From Pseudocitrobacter vendiensis (GTDB lineage Bacteria; Pseudomonadota; Gammaproteobacteria; Enterobacterales; Enterobacteriaceae), in contig NZ_CALSBS010000016.1 of NCBI RefSeq assembly GCF_943590815.1, positions 1-64,000 of the forward strand: a DNA stretch of 64,000 bases. Direction: 5' to 3'. The notes under the pieces are model-generated. The model saw only the letters and a program-made list of their open reading frames with translations, did no database searches and was not told the origin of the DNA. The stretch's first letter is position 1; each line of letters starts with the position of its first letter. The position numbers and the translations under genes are program-made. This document shows, one piece after another, positions 1 through 9,346 of this stretch.

Positions 1-175
1 CAAAACCGGCTCGGTCGGTCCCCTCACCCTAAGAGAGAGGGAGAAAACCAGCGCAGATCTGCAAAATCGGTTCGGTTGGTCCCCTCATCCTAAGAGAGAG
101 GGAGAAAACCAGCGCAGATCTGCAAAACCGGCTAGGTCGGTCCCCTCTCCCTGAGGGAGAGGGTTAGGGTGAGGG
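1..175. repeat. Tandem 61-bp repeat ending in a palindromic element
   Basis: Two full copies (1-61 and 62-122) and a third partial copy (from 123) of a 61-bp unit lie head to tail. They differ at a few bases only. Each contains a purine/pyrimidine-rich dyad of the CCCTCTCCCT / AGGGAGAGGG type, most complete in the third copy (about 143-175). The array starts at the window edge, so more copies may lie upstream. It sits just downstream of the receptor gene stop codon and resembles interspersed GC-rich palindromes found between enterobacterial genes. No coding capacity is evident. Confidence 0.8.
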
Positions 176-190
176 GGAAAAACCCCACCA

Positions 191-2293
191 TCAAAACGTA
201 TAACTCGCCCCCACCTGCACCGTGCGGTCGCGGCCAATCCAGCAGTTGGTGCTGTCGTAGCAACTGAAGGTTTCTTTGTTGGTCAGGTTTTGTGCGCTGG
301 CTTTCAGCATCAGCCCGTTCAGGCTGCTGTCGATAGCCGACATATCGTACGATACCGCCATATCATACTGCGTCGTACCGCCCAGCTTACCTTCGTTATT
401 AGCCGGAGAGATCTCCATCGGCCCGGTGTAGCGTACCCCCGCGCCCACGGTTAATCCGCTGAATAGGCTGCTGTCAAAGGTGTAATCCCCCCACAGATTA
501 AACGCGTTTTCCGGCACCTGTGTCGGGCGCTTACCTTCGTAAGTTTCATCCTCGGTATTGATAGCGTGCGTATAGGCGTAGTTGGCAATCAGATTGATAT
601 TGTCCGTCGGGCGGCTAACGACGGAAAGCTCCGCGCCTTTCGATTCAATCTCCCCCGTCTGGCGGTAGTTCCAGCTTGGGTCCGCGCTCACCACGTTTTT
701 CTGGCGAATATTAAACACCGATGCGGTAAAGGTCGTCGCGTAATCAGCCAGCAGGTATTTCACGCCGCCTTCCACCTGTTTGCTGGTGGTCGGTTTCACG
801 TCCTGCGCCGTCAGGTTACCGCGCGGCGATACCGGCAGGAAGCCTTCTGAGTAGCTGATAAACGGTGACAGACCATTTTCAAAGGCATACAGCGCGCCCA
901 GACGTTTAGTCACGCGATCCTGCGAGATCCACGCTTTTTGCTGGTCATTGAGATAATCCGTGGTAGCGGACTGGTACTCATCATAGCGAATGCTACCAAG
1001 AATATTCAGGCCGCCGAACTCCACCTGATCCTGGAAGTAATAGCCCTTCTGGTTGTAAGAAAGACGATTTTTCTGCGCGGTGTAGAGCCCTAAATTATCA
1101 CTGGTGATCTGCGAGTAATCCGGATGCAGCATATCGATGCCCGGCGTGGTCGAGGCATAGCGGTAGTTATAGTGCGAATTCAGTTTCTGGTAATCGAACC
1201 CCGCCAGCAGGTGATGCTGCCAGTCGCCAAACGCGAAGGTTTTGGTGACCTGGTTATCGATATTAACGCTGTGCAGGTCTTCATCGGTGGTATAGGCAAA
1301 GCGGTTAAGTTCATACACGTTTGCGCTGCCCGCATTCCCGGTGGAATAAGCGCTGCGCTGATGGGTATCGATATCAAAGTAACGCGCTTTCTGGACGATG
1401 CCCCAACCGCTGTCGAACTCATGCTCGAAGCTATAACCCACCATCCACTGACGCTGTTCGAAACCACTCCACTTATCACCCGCAAAGTCGCGACGCCCGG
1501 CGTAGCTGGAACGCAGATAAGAAAGCGGTAATGGATTGGACGGCGTCAGGCTCGGCGTATTTTGCGCCAGCGCGTCAAACGTGAGACGTGTTTTGTTATC
1601 AGGCTGCCAGGTAACGCTCGGCGCAACCAGGTAATCTTCGTAACGCGTAGTATGCGGCTGGTCGTCGCCTTCACGCGCTTTGCCCAGCAGGCGATAGCTC
1701 CAGTCGCTGTCGAGGATACGTCCCGTGGAATCCAGATATCCCTCTTTCAGGTTGCGCGTGCCCGTGTTAAACCCCACTTCCGTGCGCGGCTCAGTTTGCG
1801 GCTTTTTCCCCTGAATATTCACCAAACCGCCCGGCGAACCGTTGCCATAAAGCACCGATGAGGGCCCCTTCAGAATATCCACGTTTTCAATCAGCAGCGG
1901 GTCAATACGCGCTTTGGTGTTGCCATTGACGTTATAGGGCAATTGCAGGCCGTTATAAAATTCATTGTCGACGGTAAAGCCACGAATTTTATATTCGCTC
2001 ATGTAGCTGGTGCTGCCGCGCACTTCCGTCGAAACGCCCGGCGCATAGCGCAGAATTTCATTGACCGAGTTGGCATGACGTTGGGCGATTTCTTTCTCGC
2101 TGATGGTATTGATGACCTGCGGCGTTTTACTCTCCGCGACAGCGGATTTGGTGGCGCTGTTGGTCCAGACGGGCAGTTCACTGCTCCCCTGTGAACCGGT
2201 GACGACCATAGTCGTTTCAGCGTTGTCGGCCAGGGCCGGAGTGGCGAGAGCAAGTGCAATCATTCCCGAGAGCGTACGATAGGCGAAGCGCAT
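191..2293 (-). CDS. TonB-dependent siderophore receptor (FoxA/FhuA-like)
   Basis: Outer-membrane, TonB-gated receptor of 700 residues, the usual size for ferric hydroxamate-type siderophore receptors. A signal peptide ends near ALA-22 and is followed by a TonB-box-like stretch (ETTMVV). The plug domain follows (about residues 50-160; motifs PGV, RGF, ILKGPSS), then a long beta-barrel ending in a terminal Phe (ASYTF). Overall layout and the C-terminal Cys pair resemble FoxA-like receptors, but the ligand cannot be named from sequence. No siderophore biosynthesis or ABC transporter gene is adjacent, so it looks like an orphan uptake receptor for a foreign siderophore. A Fur-box-like site lies upstream, as expected for iron repression. 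Confidence 0.93.
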   Translation of the reverse strand: MRFAYRTLSGMIALALATPALADNAETTMVVTGSQGSSELPVWTNSATKSAVAESKTPQVINTISEKEIAQRHANSVNEILRYAPGVSTEVRGSTSYMSEYKIRGFTVDNEFYNGLQLPYNVNGNTKARIDPLLIENVDILKGPSSVLYGNGSPGGLVNIQGKKPQTEPRTEVGFNTGTRNLKEGYLDSTGRILDSDWSYRLLGKAREGDDQPHTTRYEDYLVAPSVTWQPDNKTRLTFDALAQNTPSLTPSNPLPLSYLRSSYAGRRDFAGDKWSGFEQRQWMVGYSFEHEFDSGWGIVQKARYFDIDTHQRSAYSTGNAGSANVYELNRFAYTTDEDLHSVNIDNQVTKTFAFGDWQHHLLAGFDYQKLNSHYNYRYASTTPGIDMLHPDYSQITSDNLGLYTAQKNRLSYNQKGYYFQDQVEFGGLNILGSIRYDEYQSATTDYLNDQQKAWISQDRVTKRLGALYAFENGLSPFISYSEGFLPVSPRGNLTAQDVKPTTSKQVEGGVKYLLADYATTFTASVFNIRQKNVVSADPSWNYRQTGEIESKGAELSVVSRPTDNINLIANYAYTHAINTEDETYEGKRPTQVPENAFNLWGDYTFDSSLFSGLTVGAGVRYTGPMEISPANNEGKLGGTTQYDMAVSYDMSAIDSSLNGLMLKASAQNLTNKETFSCYDSTNCWIGRDRTVQVGASYTF

Positions 2294-2323
2294 AATGTTT
2301 GTCTGACCAATAATTAGAATAAA

Positions 2324-2344
2324 GAATGCTAATTATTCTCATTT
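2324..2344 (-). promoter_or_regulatory. Fur box-like operator of the siderophore receptor
   Basis: About 30-50 bp upstream of the receptor start codon, the minus strand reads AAATGAGAATAATTAGCATT. This matches the 19-bp Fur consensus of repeated GATAAT-type hexamers at most positions, including the typical TGAGAATnATTnnCATT core. Its position next to a TonB-dependent receptor supports iron-responsive repression. Confidence 0.75.
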
Positions 2345-2411
2345 TTATTTGATGCGCAATAGCCAGATGCACCGCGACTCAAAAATTTGTGGGGAATCAA
2401 CAGAAAGGAAG

Positions 2412-2436
2412 AAAAACGGCCCCGAATGGGGCCGTT
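2412..2436 (-). terminator. Rho-independent terminator of ymgE
   Basis: Minus-strand hairpin (ACGGCCCC / GGGGCCGT, short loop) followed by a T run, just after the ymgE stop codon. Confidence 0.8.
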
Positions 2437-2448
2437 GAAGCATGATGC

Positions 2449-2706
2449 TTAGTTGTTGCGGCGCAGGAAGCGGAAGATACCCAGCACCACAATGGCGCCC
2501 ACAACGGCGACCATGAAGCTGTGCATATCAAAGCCCATCGCGCGATCGCCAAAGCCCAGCGTGGTGGCAATCCAGCCGCCCACGACCGCACCGACGATCC
2601 CCAGCAGGCAGGTCAGAATAAAGCCGCCGCCGTCTTTCCCCGGCATAATCAGTTTGGCAATAACACCCGCAATAAGACCAAAAATAATCCAGGCAATAAC
2701 ACCCAT
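2449..2706 (-). CDS. ymgE: GlsB/YeaQ/YmgE family small membrane protein
   Basis: Protein of 85 residues with three hydrophobic segments and glycine-rich turns (motifs GLIAG, PGKDGGG, GIVGAVVGGW). It closely follows E. coli YmgE, a transglycosylase-associated family member of unknown activity, often linked to stress responses. Two nearby ATG codons exist. The internal one at 2706 is chosen because GGAGG lies 9 nt upstream, whereas it abuts the first ATG directly. E. coli also has ymgE next to ycgR. The gene is monocistronic with its own terminator. Confidence 0.9.
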   Translation of the reverse strand: MGVIAWIIFGLIAGVIAKLIMPGKDGGGFILTCLLGIVGAVVGGWIATTLGFGDRAMGFDMHSFMVAVVGAIVVLGIFRFLRRNN

Positions 2707-2908
2707 TTTTACCATCCTCCAATTAAAAAAACCTCAAAAAAAGCGCCGACATTCTGCGCCGCTAATGTTTCAAGTATAGGTAATTACTCTTAAAAATCTC
2801 GCCGTCGCGCTTAAATTTTATTCACACACTGAATATGTTTGACCTGAACAGGCCCTTCTCGCCCGCACGCCGCGCAGAAAGCGAACGTAAAAATTTTTTT
2901 ACCGAGGC

Positions 2909-2935
2909 TGAAGTTTCCTGAACGTAAACCGATAA
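2909..2935 (+). promoter_or_regulatory. Sigma-28 (FliA) class 3 flagellar promoter of ycgR
   Basis: TGAAGTTT, an 11-nt spacer, then ACCGATAA: only one mismatch in each box to the FliA consensus TAAAGTTT-N11-GCCGATAA. It lies about 35 bp before the ycgR start and places the brake protein in the late flagellar regulon, as in E. coli and Salmonella. Confidence 0.88.
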
Positions 2936-2970
2936 CAACCAGACGGTTTATCCTCCAGAAGAGATAGCAG

Positions 2971-3705
2971 ATGAATCAATACCCTTCGCAATTCCTGAAA
3001 CAAAACCCGCTGGCCGTTTTGAATATTCTGCGCGATCTTCATCGCGATGACGTTCCGCTACGCGTCTCGTGGGGAAGCGGGCAATTTATCAGTCGCCTTC
3101 TGGAAGTGAGCAAAACCGAACTGGTACTCGATTTTGGCAGTCAGGAGTACGAGAACCGCGCAGTTCAGCGAGTGGAAAACGTCACTCTCACCGCCGAAAC
3201 CGCCGGCGCAAAAATGGAATTCACGGTGACACAGTTGCAGGTGGGAGAATATCAGGGGCTTCCTGCATTCATCATTCCCGTTCCGCCAACACTCTGGTTT
3301 ATTCAGCGTCGTGAATATTTTCGCATCACCGCCCCGTTGCATCCGCCCTACTTTGGTAAAGCCCAACTCCCCGGTAATCAGCCGATGTATTTTCGGCTTT
3401 TTGATCTGTCGCTGGGAGGAATGGGAGCACTGCTGGATAGTCAGCCGGAAGCCGATTTACAGCCGGGAATGCGTTTTTCCCAACTGGAGCTGGATATGGG
3501 GCCATGGGGAAAATTTCATTTTGATGCGCAGTTGATTGCAGTCAGTGAGCGAAGAGTGGTCGATCATAAAAACGAAACGGTGAGTACGCCACGGTTGAGT
3601 TTGCGTTTTCTGAACGTTAACCCGGCGGCAGAACGCTCGCTCCAGCGCATCATTTTTTCGCTGGAGCGAGAAGCGCGTGAGCGCGCCAATAAGGTTCGCG
3701 TTTAG
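2971..3705 (+). CDS. ycgR: Flagellar brake protein YcgR (c-di-GMP receptor, PilZ domain)
   Basis: Protein of 244 residues that, in the E. coli family, binds cyclic di-GMP and slows the flagellar motor through the MotA/FliG interface. The N-terminal YcgR domain (about 1-108) is followed by a PilZ domain. Both c-di-GMP motifs are present: RxxxR within R113-R118 and DxSxxG at D145-G150. A sigma-28 promoter precedes it. The gene ends exactly where the convergent emtA ends (stop codons adjacent), with no terminator between them. Confidence 0.96.
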   Translation: MNQYPSQFLKQNPLAVLNILRDLHRDDVPLRVSWGSGQFISRLLEVSKTELVLDFGSQEYENRAVQRVENVTLTAETAGAKMEFTVTQLQVGEYQGLPAFIIPVPPTLWFIQRREYFRITAPLHPPYFGKAQLPGNQPMYFRLFDLSLGGMGALLDSQPEADLQPGMRFSQLELDMGPWGKFHFDAQLIAVSERRVVDHKNETVSTPRLSLRFLNVNPAAERSLQRIIFSLEREARERANKVRV

Positions 3706-4317
3706 TTACATCGCATCCATGGCTTTCTGCATTTTCCAGATATAGCGCGGCGCCTGCGGAGCCGGATGGTTTTCGACAACGTGTTCGAAGAACTCATCTT
3801 TATCCAGATCGTTGATTTTGCTGATCGCTTTTTTGCGATCGGAGGAGAACGTGCGCAATAGCGCGCCCGCGCCGTTGGCATAAGAGACCATCAGCGCGTA
3901 CTGCATCACTTCCGGGTCCTTAATGCCTGCCAGCGAGCCATGTTCCAGAATGCTCAGATAAGCCGCCCCCATGGAGATATTACGCTCCGGGTTTTTCAGC
4001 TCGCTGGTTGACGGTTGACCGCTCCAGCCCATATGGCGATAGACATCTTTTCCGGAGGTGGACGCTTTGAGTTGCATCAAGCCCACCGCGTTAGATTTGC
4101 TGACGGCATTCGGGTTACCGCCAGACTCAATGGCAATAATGGCGGTGATCAAACGCGGGCTTACGCCCCACGCCGCACCGGCTTTTTCGCTAATCGGCAT
4201 CCATTGCATTGCGCGTTTTACCGGCACCTGTGGGTCCCAGGGCGGGTTTTTGTAATCCTGTTTTGAACTGCATCCGGCAAGTAACACAATTAAAAAAGCA
4301 AACCATCTCAATTTCAC
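3706..4317 (-). CDS. emtA: Membrane-bound lytic murein transglycosylase E (endo-type)
   Basis: Outer-membrane lipoprotein of 203 residues that cleaves the MurNAc-GlcNAc bond in peptidoglycan with 1,6-anhydro product formation. The signal peptide ends in lipobox LAGC with Cys16 as lipidation site. The catalytic Glu is E64 in the AIESGGNPN motif, followed by the GLMQ/ASTSG and AAYL motifs of the SLT fold. Length and sequence match E. coli EmtA (MltE). It diverges from ldcA, another murein enzyme, across about 94 bp. Confidence 0.96.
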   Translation of the reverse strand: MKLRWFAFLIVLLAGCSSKQDYKNPPWDPQVPVKRAMQWMPISEKAGAAWGVSPRLITAIIAIESGGNPNAVSKSNAVGLMQLKASTSGKDVYRHMGWSGQPSTSELKNPERNISMGAAYLSILEHGSLAGIKDPEVMQYALMVSYANGAGALLRTFSSDRKKAISKINDLDKDEFFEHVVENHPAPQAPRYIWKMQKAMDAM

Positions 4318-4411
4318 GCAACTATCCTTTTTAGCTCAAGTATGCCGCCAGTAATGACAATAACGGGTTCAGGCGGCATGATACTCGTTTCGTTCTCTGC
4401 AAGGAATTGCC

Positions 4412-5323
4412 ATGTCACAGTTTCATCTGATCGCCCCGTCGGGCTACTGCATCAATCAATCCGCCGCCGAAATGGGCGTTGACCGACTGATAAGCGCAGG
4501 GCATCAGGTCAACCACCAGCAGGTCATTCCCCGTCGTAGCCAGCGCTTTGCGGGCGTCGAGAGCGAGCGTCTGGCCGATATCAATCAACTCGCCGAACTG
4601 AAAGGTAAAAATCAGATTGTCCTTGCGGTGCGCGGCGGCTATGGCGCAAGCCGTCTGCTGGATGCCATCGAGTGGCCGTCGCTCGTCGCGCGCCAGCAGC
4701 AGGATCCGCTACTTATCTGCGGCCACAGCGATTTCACTGTCATTCAGATGGGGCTGCTGGCAAAAGGTGACGTCATCACCTTCAGCGGGCCGATGCTGGC
4801 GGGGAATTTTGGCGCGGAAACCCTGAACGACTTTACCGTGCATCACTTCTGGCAGGCGCTGCGCAATGAAAGCTTCACGCTTGAATGGGCGGGCGACGGG
4901 CCGCAGTGTCGCGAAGAAGGCACTCTGTGGGGCGGGAATCTGGCGATGCTGACGTCGCTGGTGGGCACGCCGTGGATGCCGCAAATCCGCGACGGTATTC
5001 TGGTGCTGGAAGATATCAACGAACATCCCTTCCGCGTGGAACGCATGCTGCTGCAACTATTGTACGCGGGTATTCTGCCGCGTCAAAAGGCCATCGTGCT
5101 CGGTAGCTTTACCGGGGCCACGCCCAATGATTACGATGCGGGTTATGATTTGCAGACCATGTACGACTATTTACGCTCGCGGCTGGCGATTCCGGTCATC
5201 AGCGGGCTCGATTTCGGCCACGAGCAGCGCACCGTCACGCTGCCGCTAGGGGCGCAGGCGAAACTGGTACACTCGGCAGACGCAACCACACTGACCATCA
5301 GCGGGCATCCGGTCCTTCGTTAA
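4412..5323 (+). CDS. ldcA: Muramoyltetrapeptide L,D-carboxypeptidase A
   Basis: Cytoplasmic serine peptidase of family S66 that removes the terminal D-Ala from murein tetrapeptides during recycling. The catalytic triad is visible: Ser106 in GHSD, Glu200 in VLEDINE and His270 in DFGHE. Length of 303 residues is normal. A good ribosome site (AAGGAA) precedes the ATG. It pairs functionally with the divergent emtA: EmtA releases muropeptides and LdcA trims them after uptake. Confidence 0.96.
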   Translation: MSQFHLIAPSGYCINQSAAEMGVDRLISAGHQVNHQQVIPRRSQRFAGVESERLADINQLAELKGKNQIVLAVRGGYGASRLLDAIEWPSLVARQQQDPLLICGHSDFTVIQMGLLAKGDVITFSGPMLAGNFGAETLNDFTVHHFWQALRNESFTLEWAGDGPQCREEGTLWGGNLAMLTSLVGTPWMPQIRDGILVLEDINEHPFRVERMLLQLLYAGILPRQKAIVLGSFTGATPNDYDAGYDLQTMYDYLRSRLAIPVISGLDFGHEQRTVTLPLGAQAKLVHSADATTLTISGHPVLR

Positions 5324-5499
5324 GGCTTATTGGTGGGATGTTGCAACATATATAGCATCCCACAAACCCACACATTCCCTTTCTGAATATAATTAAAATA
5401 TCTTAAAGCCTTCGTAAGAAATAATAACAAAAGCTCCCTTAAGGCCAATTTAAAATGAACCGCCATTTTAAATCTATCACTTAATGCGAGTCTTTTTAT

Positions 5500-7446
5500 A
5501 TGGAAATAAAAGCTTTCAGACGAATATTTTTAATCCCAATATTAATTCTGATTTATGGTTTTTGGCAGTTCTGGCGTCTCGGCGGCACGCCTTCGGGGCA
5601 CAATTCCTCTGCTGCACTCCGCGCAGGTCTCTCCGTCTTTGCGGGGCTTTGTAGCGTCGGCTCCATTCTCATCTGCCTTTTGGCAATGGTGATTTGCTAT
5701 TTGAGCGTAGTCGCGTCGCGTACCTCGCAAAATAAATTGATTGCCACATTTACCCTGTGCCGGGGCATTATCCCCATCTTTATGCTGCTGATTATGATCT
5801 TCAACGGGCTGGGGATTGTCTCGTTAGTGGGCGGTGAGCTGGCCTGGTTGGTTTCGCTGACGCATTCCGGTCACGGGTCAGGAAAAGTATTTGTGATGGC
5901 TCTTTGTGCTATCGGCGCCATATTGTGGATGCTGCTGAAAAGCATGTTTTCCATCCGTCGCTGCTTTGCTTTCTTTAAGCGCGAAGAAAGCCATATTCAC
6001 GGCCACTCGGTCTCAGAGGAACAATCTCCGCAGCTGTGGGGCTGGGTGCGCGATCTGGCACAGAAGAGCCAGGTGGTGATGCCGGATAACATCGTGGTCG
6101 GCTTCTTTGACTGTTTTTATGTCACCGCCAATAACGTTCGCCTGAACAGCGGCGATCTGCTGACCGGCAATACCCTTTATTTACCTCTCACCTACTCATC
6201 GTTGATGAATAAAGACGAGGTGGCGGCGGTCATTGGTCACGAACTGGGCCATTTTACCGGGAAGGATACGCAGTACAGTTTACGCTTCGCCCCGGTTTAT
6301 GCGGGCCTTGAAAATACGCTACAACAGATGGCAAATAACTCAAACGGTGTGGCGTGGATTGACCGCATCGTGTTGCATCCTGCGTTGGATATGGGCCTGT
6401 GGTTCCTGATCAAGTTCCACGAAACGGTCAGCTACTGGAGCCGTATTCGTGAGTTCGCCGCTGACCAAACCGGAGCGCGAGCCAGCTCGCCGCAGGCACT
6501 TTCCAGTGCGCTGCTGCGTATTTCCGCACTATCAGAAATGGTCGGCAACTATCTCAACACGGTGATGTCAGGTAAACAACAGGCACCGCAGGAGTGGATA
6601 AGCGGCCTGCTCGACGAAGCGCGCAAAACAAATACCTTCGATGTGCAGGCGTGTCTGGAAGATGAGATTCAGCACCCGACAGACAGCCACCCGGTCACGC
6701 GCGCGCGTATTGAGGCGCTGGATGTTAAAATTGACGACAGCCTGATTGCACACGCGACTCGCCAGGTGTCCGAGGGCGATTTCGCCTCTCTGGGTGCGTT
6801 ATTCGGCGGGCTGGAAGAGGTGCGCGCGTCGATGTCGCAGTCGCTGACGGAAGAAGCCGTCCAGTATAATGCAGAGCACCAGCAGATGCTGGAATCGCAC
6901 GCGGTACTGGCAACGGAAAGCTGTGAAATCTGGCGCGATAACAAGAAAAAAGTGTTGCTGCAAAGCGCGGGTGCTGCGTTCCTCATGGTGATGGGTTTCC
7001 TGTCTCTTTTCGCGCCAAACAGCTCCGGTTTTTCCCTATTTCTCATTACCCTGGCCTGGTTTGTAGCGATGATGACTTTCATGTTGTATCGCTCCGGCAA
7101 GACACCACTCTATACTTTCACGCCAACGCACATTGAGTGTAGCGATCTGGATAAACCTATTGAGTGGACCGCCATTACTGGCTTTGACGTTGAGGAACGT
7201 CATGAAGCGTTGTGCATCGTGTTGAGCTGGCGGGAAGGCTATCAGCCGCCGAAGAAACTCAAGCGTATGGTGCGCGGCGTGGAAAACCGGGGTGTGGGCA
7301 AACTCTTTGCGCTGATAGTCTATGCGGATATGCGTAAAGCACAGGATGGAACGAAAACAGAAATCTCTGCGGTCAGCGTGATTGAAGAGTTTCAGCAGTA
7401 TCTGCGTTCGGCCCATGCGCGACAGGAACTTAAAGAGAACCGCTAA
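5500..7446 (+). CDS. Integral membrane M48 family metallopeptidase, function unknown
   Basis: Protein of 648 residues. The N-terminal third has about four hydrophobic segments (roughly 9-28, 44-72, 90-110, 128-150). The peptidase core carries zinc motif HELGH (247-251) and a downstream third ligand, probably Glu318 in REFAADQ, as in HtpX/Ste24-type M48 enzymes. A second pair of membrane spans lies near 485-535, followed by a soluble domain of about 115 residues that I do not recognise. It is much larger than HtpX (about 293 residues). E. coli has nothing at this locus between ldcA and cvrA. The ribosome site before the ATG is weak. A strong terminator follows. Membrane protein quality control is one guess from the family; the substrate is unknown. 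Confidence 0.85.
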   Translation: MEIKAFRRIFLIPILILIYGFWQFWRLGGTPSGHNSSAALRAGLSVFAGLCSVGSILICLLAMVICYLSVVASRTSQNKLIATFTLCRGIIPIFMLLIMIFNGLGIVSLVGGELAWLVSLTHSGHGSGKVFVMALCAIGAILWMLLKSMFSIRRCFAFFKREESHIHGHSVSEEQSPQLWGWVRDLAQKSQVVMPDNIVVGFFDCFYVTANNVRLNSGDLLTGNTLYLPLTYSSLMNKDEVAAVIGHELGHFTGKDTQYSLRFAPVYAGLENTLQQMANNSNGVAWIDRIVLHPALDMGLWFLIKFHETVSYWSRIREFAADQTGARASSPQALSSALLRISALSEMVGNYLNTVMSGKQQAPQEWISGLLDEARKTNTFDVQACLEDEIQHPTDSHPVTRARIEALDVKIDDSLIAHATRQVSEGDFASLGALFGGLEEVRASMSQSLTEEAVQYNAEHQQMLESHAVLATESCEIWRDNKKKVLLQSAGAAFLMVMGFLSLFAPNSSGFSLFLITLAWFVAMMTFMLYRSGKTPLYTFTPTHIECSDLDKPIEWTAITGFDVEERHEALCIVLSWREGYQPPKKLKRMVRGVENRGVGKLFALIVYADMRKAQDGTKTEISAVSVIEEFQQYLRSAHARQELKENR

Positions 7447-7457
7447 CGCCATAACCT

Positions 7458-7500
7458 ACAGCGTCGCCCGGTCGAGTTATCGGGCGACGCTGTAAAATAA
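7458..7500 (+). terminator. Terminator after the M48 peptidase gene
   Basis: Long stem (ACAGCGTCGCCCG / CGGGCGACGCTGT) followed by an A/T-rich tail just downstream of the stop codon. Confidence 0.8.
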
Positions 7501-7595
7501 AAAAACATTCAATCCTCTTATTGTTCCCCTGTTCACGCGCTAATTATGATAACTTTTTGTAACTAGCTTGTTCGTTATCGGGGAGTACGTGAACA

Positions 7596-9329
7596 TTGGA
7601 CGCCGCGGCAGTCATTAGTCTCTTTATTTTGGGTTCAGTCTTAGTAACCTGTAGCATTCTTTTAAGTTCATTCTCTTCCCGCCTCGGTATCCCGATTCTG
7701 GTTATCTTCCTCGCCATTGGCATGCTCGCAGGCGTAGATGGCATCGGCGGCATTCCTTTCGATAATTATCCGTTCGCTTATATGGTGAGTAACCTCGCGC
7801 TGGCGGTGATCCTGCTGGATGGCGGGATGCGCACCCAGGCGAGCTCATTTCGCGTCGCCCTTGGCCCGGCATTATCACTGGCAACGGTAGGCGTGTTAAT
7901 CACCTCCGGGCTGACCGGTGTCGCGGCGGCGTGGCTGTTTAACCTTAACTGGATTGAAGGCCTGCTGATTGGCGCGATTGTCGGTTCCACGGATGCGGCG
8001 GCAGTGTTCTCTCTGCTGGGGGGCAAAGGGCTGAACGAGCGTGTCGGCTCGACGCTTGAAATTGAGTCCGGCAGTAATGATCCGATGGCGGTCTTTCTGA
8101 CCATCACCCTGATCGAGATGATTCAGCAACACGAAACGGGTTTAAGCTGGATGTTTGCCGTGCATATCATTCAGCAGTTTGGTCTGGGCATTCTGATTGG
8201 CCTCGCGGGCGGTTATCTGCTGTTGCAGATGATTAACCGCATCACCCTGCCAACCGGGCTGTATCCGCTGCTGGCCCTCAGCGGCGGGATCATGATTTTT
8301 GCCATTACTACCTCGCTGGACGGCAGCGGTATCCTCGCCGTGTACCTGTGCGGTTTCCTGCTGGGTAATCGTCCCATCCGTAACCGCTTCGGTATTCTGC
8401 AAAATTTCGACGGGCTGGCGTGGCTGGCGCAAATCGGCATGTTCCTGGTGCTTGGCCTGCTGGTCACGCCGTCTGACCTTCTGCCAATTGCCGCTTCCGC
8501 CCTGCTGCTGTCGCTGTGGATGATTTTCTTCGCCCGCCCATTATCGGTGTTTATCGGTCTGCTGCCGTTTCGCGGGTTTAACCTGCGCGAGCGCATCTTC
8601 ATCAGTTGGGTGGGTCTGCGCGGCGCGGTGCCGATTATCCTCGCCGTCTTCCCGATGATGGCCGGGTTGGATAACGCGCGTCTGTTCTTTAACGTCGCCT
8701 TCTTCGTGGTGCTGGTATCGCTGCTGCTTCAGGGGACCTCACTCTCCTGGGCGGCAAAACGCGCCAAAGTGGTGGTGCCGCCCGTTGGCTGGCCGGTGTC
8801 GCGCGTCGGGCTGGACATTCACCCGGAAAACCCGTGGGAACAGCTTATTTATCAGTTGAGCGCCGACAAATGGTGCGTGGGCGCCGCGCTGCGTGACCTG
8901 CATATGCCGAAAGATACGCGCATCGCCGCACTGTTCCGCGATAACGTTCTGCTGCACCCAAACGGCAGTACCCGGTTACGCGAAGGCGATATTCTTTGTG
9001 TGATTGCCCGCGAGCGCGATATTCCGGCACTCGGCAAACTGTTCAGCCAGTCACCACCGGTAGCACTGGATCAACGTTTCTTTGGTGACTTTATTCTCGA
9101 AGCCAGCGCCAAATTCGCCGATGTGGCGATGATTTACGGCCTTGATGGCGTCGAGGAGTTTCGCGATAAACAGCAGTCGCTGGGCGAGATCGTGCAACAG
9201 TTGTTAGGCGCCACGCCGGTGGTCGGTGATCAGGTAGAGTTTGCCGGAATGGTGTGGACGGTCGCCGAGAAAGCCGATAATGAAGTGGTCAAAGTCGGGG
9301 TTAAAGTCGCCGAGGAAGAGGCGGAATAA
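7596..9329 (+). CDS. cvrA: K+/H+ antiporter CvrA (NhaP2)
   Basis: Inner-membrane CPA1 cation/proton antiporter of 577 residues. About twelve membrane helices fill residues 1-385, with conserved [10 protein letters not shown] and ESGSNDP motifs around the ion-binding aspartates. A cytoplasmic RCK_C/TrkA-C-like regulatory domain and a CorC_HlyC-like C-terminus follow. The start is TTG at 7596: GGGGAG lies about 10 nt upstream, and a nearby GTG is out of frame. The sequence then follows E. coli CvrA closely. It converges on dadX with only 17 bp between stop codons. Confidence 0.95.
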   Translation: MDAAAVISLFILGSVLVTCSILLSSFSSRLGIPILVIFLAIGMLAGVDGIGGIPFDNYPFAYMVSNLALAVILLDGGMRTQASSFRVALGPALSLATVGVLITSGLTGVAAAWLFNLNWIEGLLIGAIVGSTDAAAVFSLLGGKGLNERVGSTLEIESGSNDPMAVFLTITLIEMIQQHETGLSWMFAVHIIQQFGLGILIGLAGGYLLLQMINRITLPTGLYPLLALSGGIMIFAITTSLDGSGILAVYLCGFLLGNRPIRNRFGILQNFDGLAWLAQIGMFLVLGLLVTPSDLLPIAASALLLSLWMIFFARPLSVFIGLLPFRGFNLRERIFISWVGLRGAVPIILAVFPMMAGLDNARLFFNVAFFVVLVSLLLQGTSLSWAAKRAKVVVPPVGWPVSRVGLDIHPENPWEQLIYQLSADKWCVGAALRDLHMPKDTRIAALFRDNVLLHPNGSTRLREGDILCVIARERDIPALGKLFSQSPPVALDQRFFGDFILEASAKFADVAMIYGLDGVEEFRDKQQSLGEIVQQLLGATPVVGDQVEFAGMVWTVAEKADNEVVKVGVKVAEEEAE

Positions 9330-9346
9330 CCGCCTCACCCATTAAG

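Noticed and set aside
5333-5363. Hairpin GTGGGATG/CATCCCAC after ldcA as a terminator
   Set aside because: Stem is real but no T run follows, and the loop is long; not enough to call termination.
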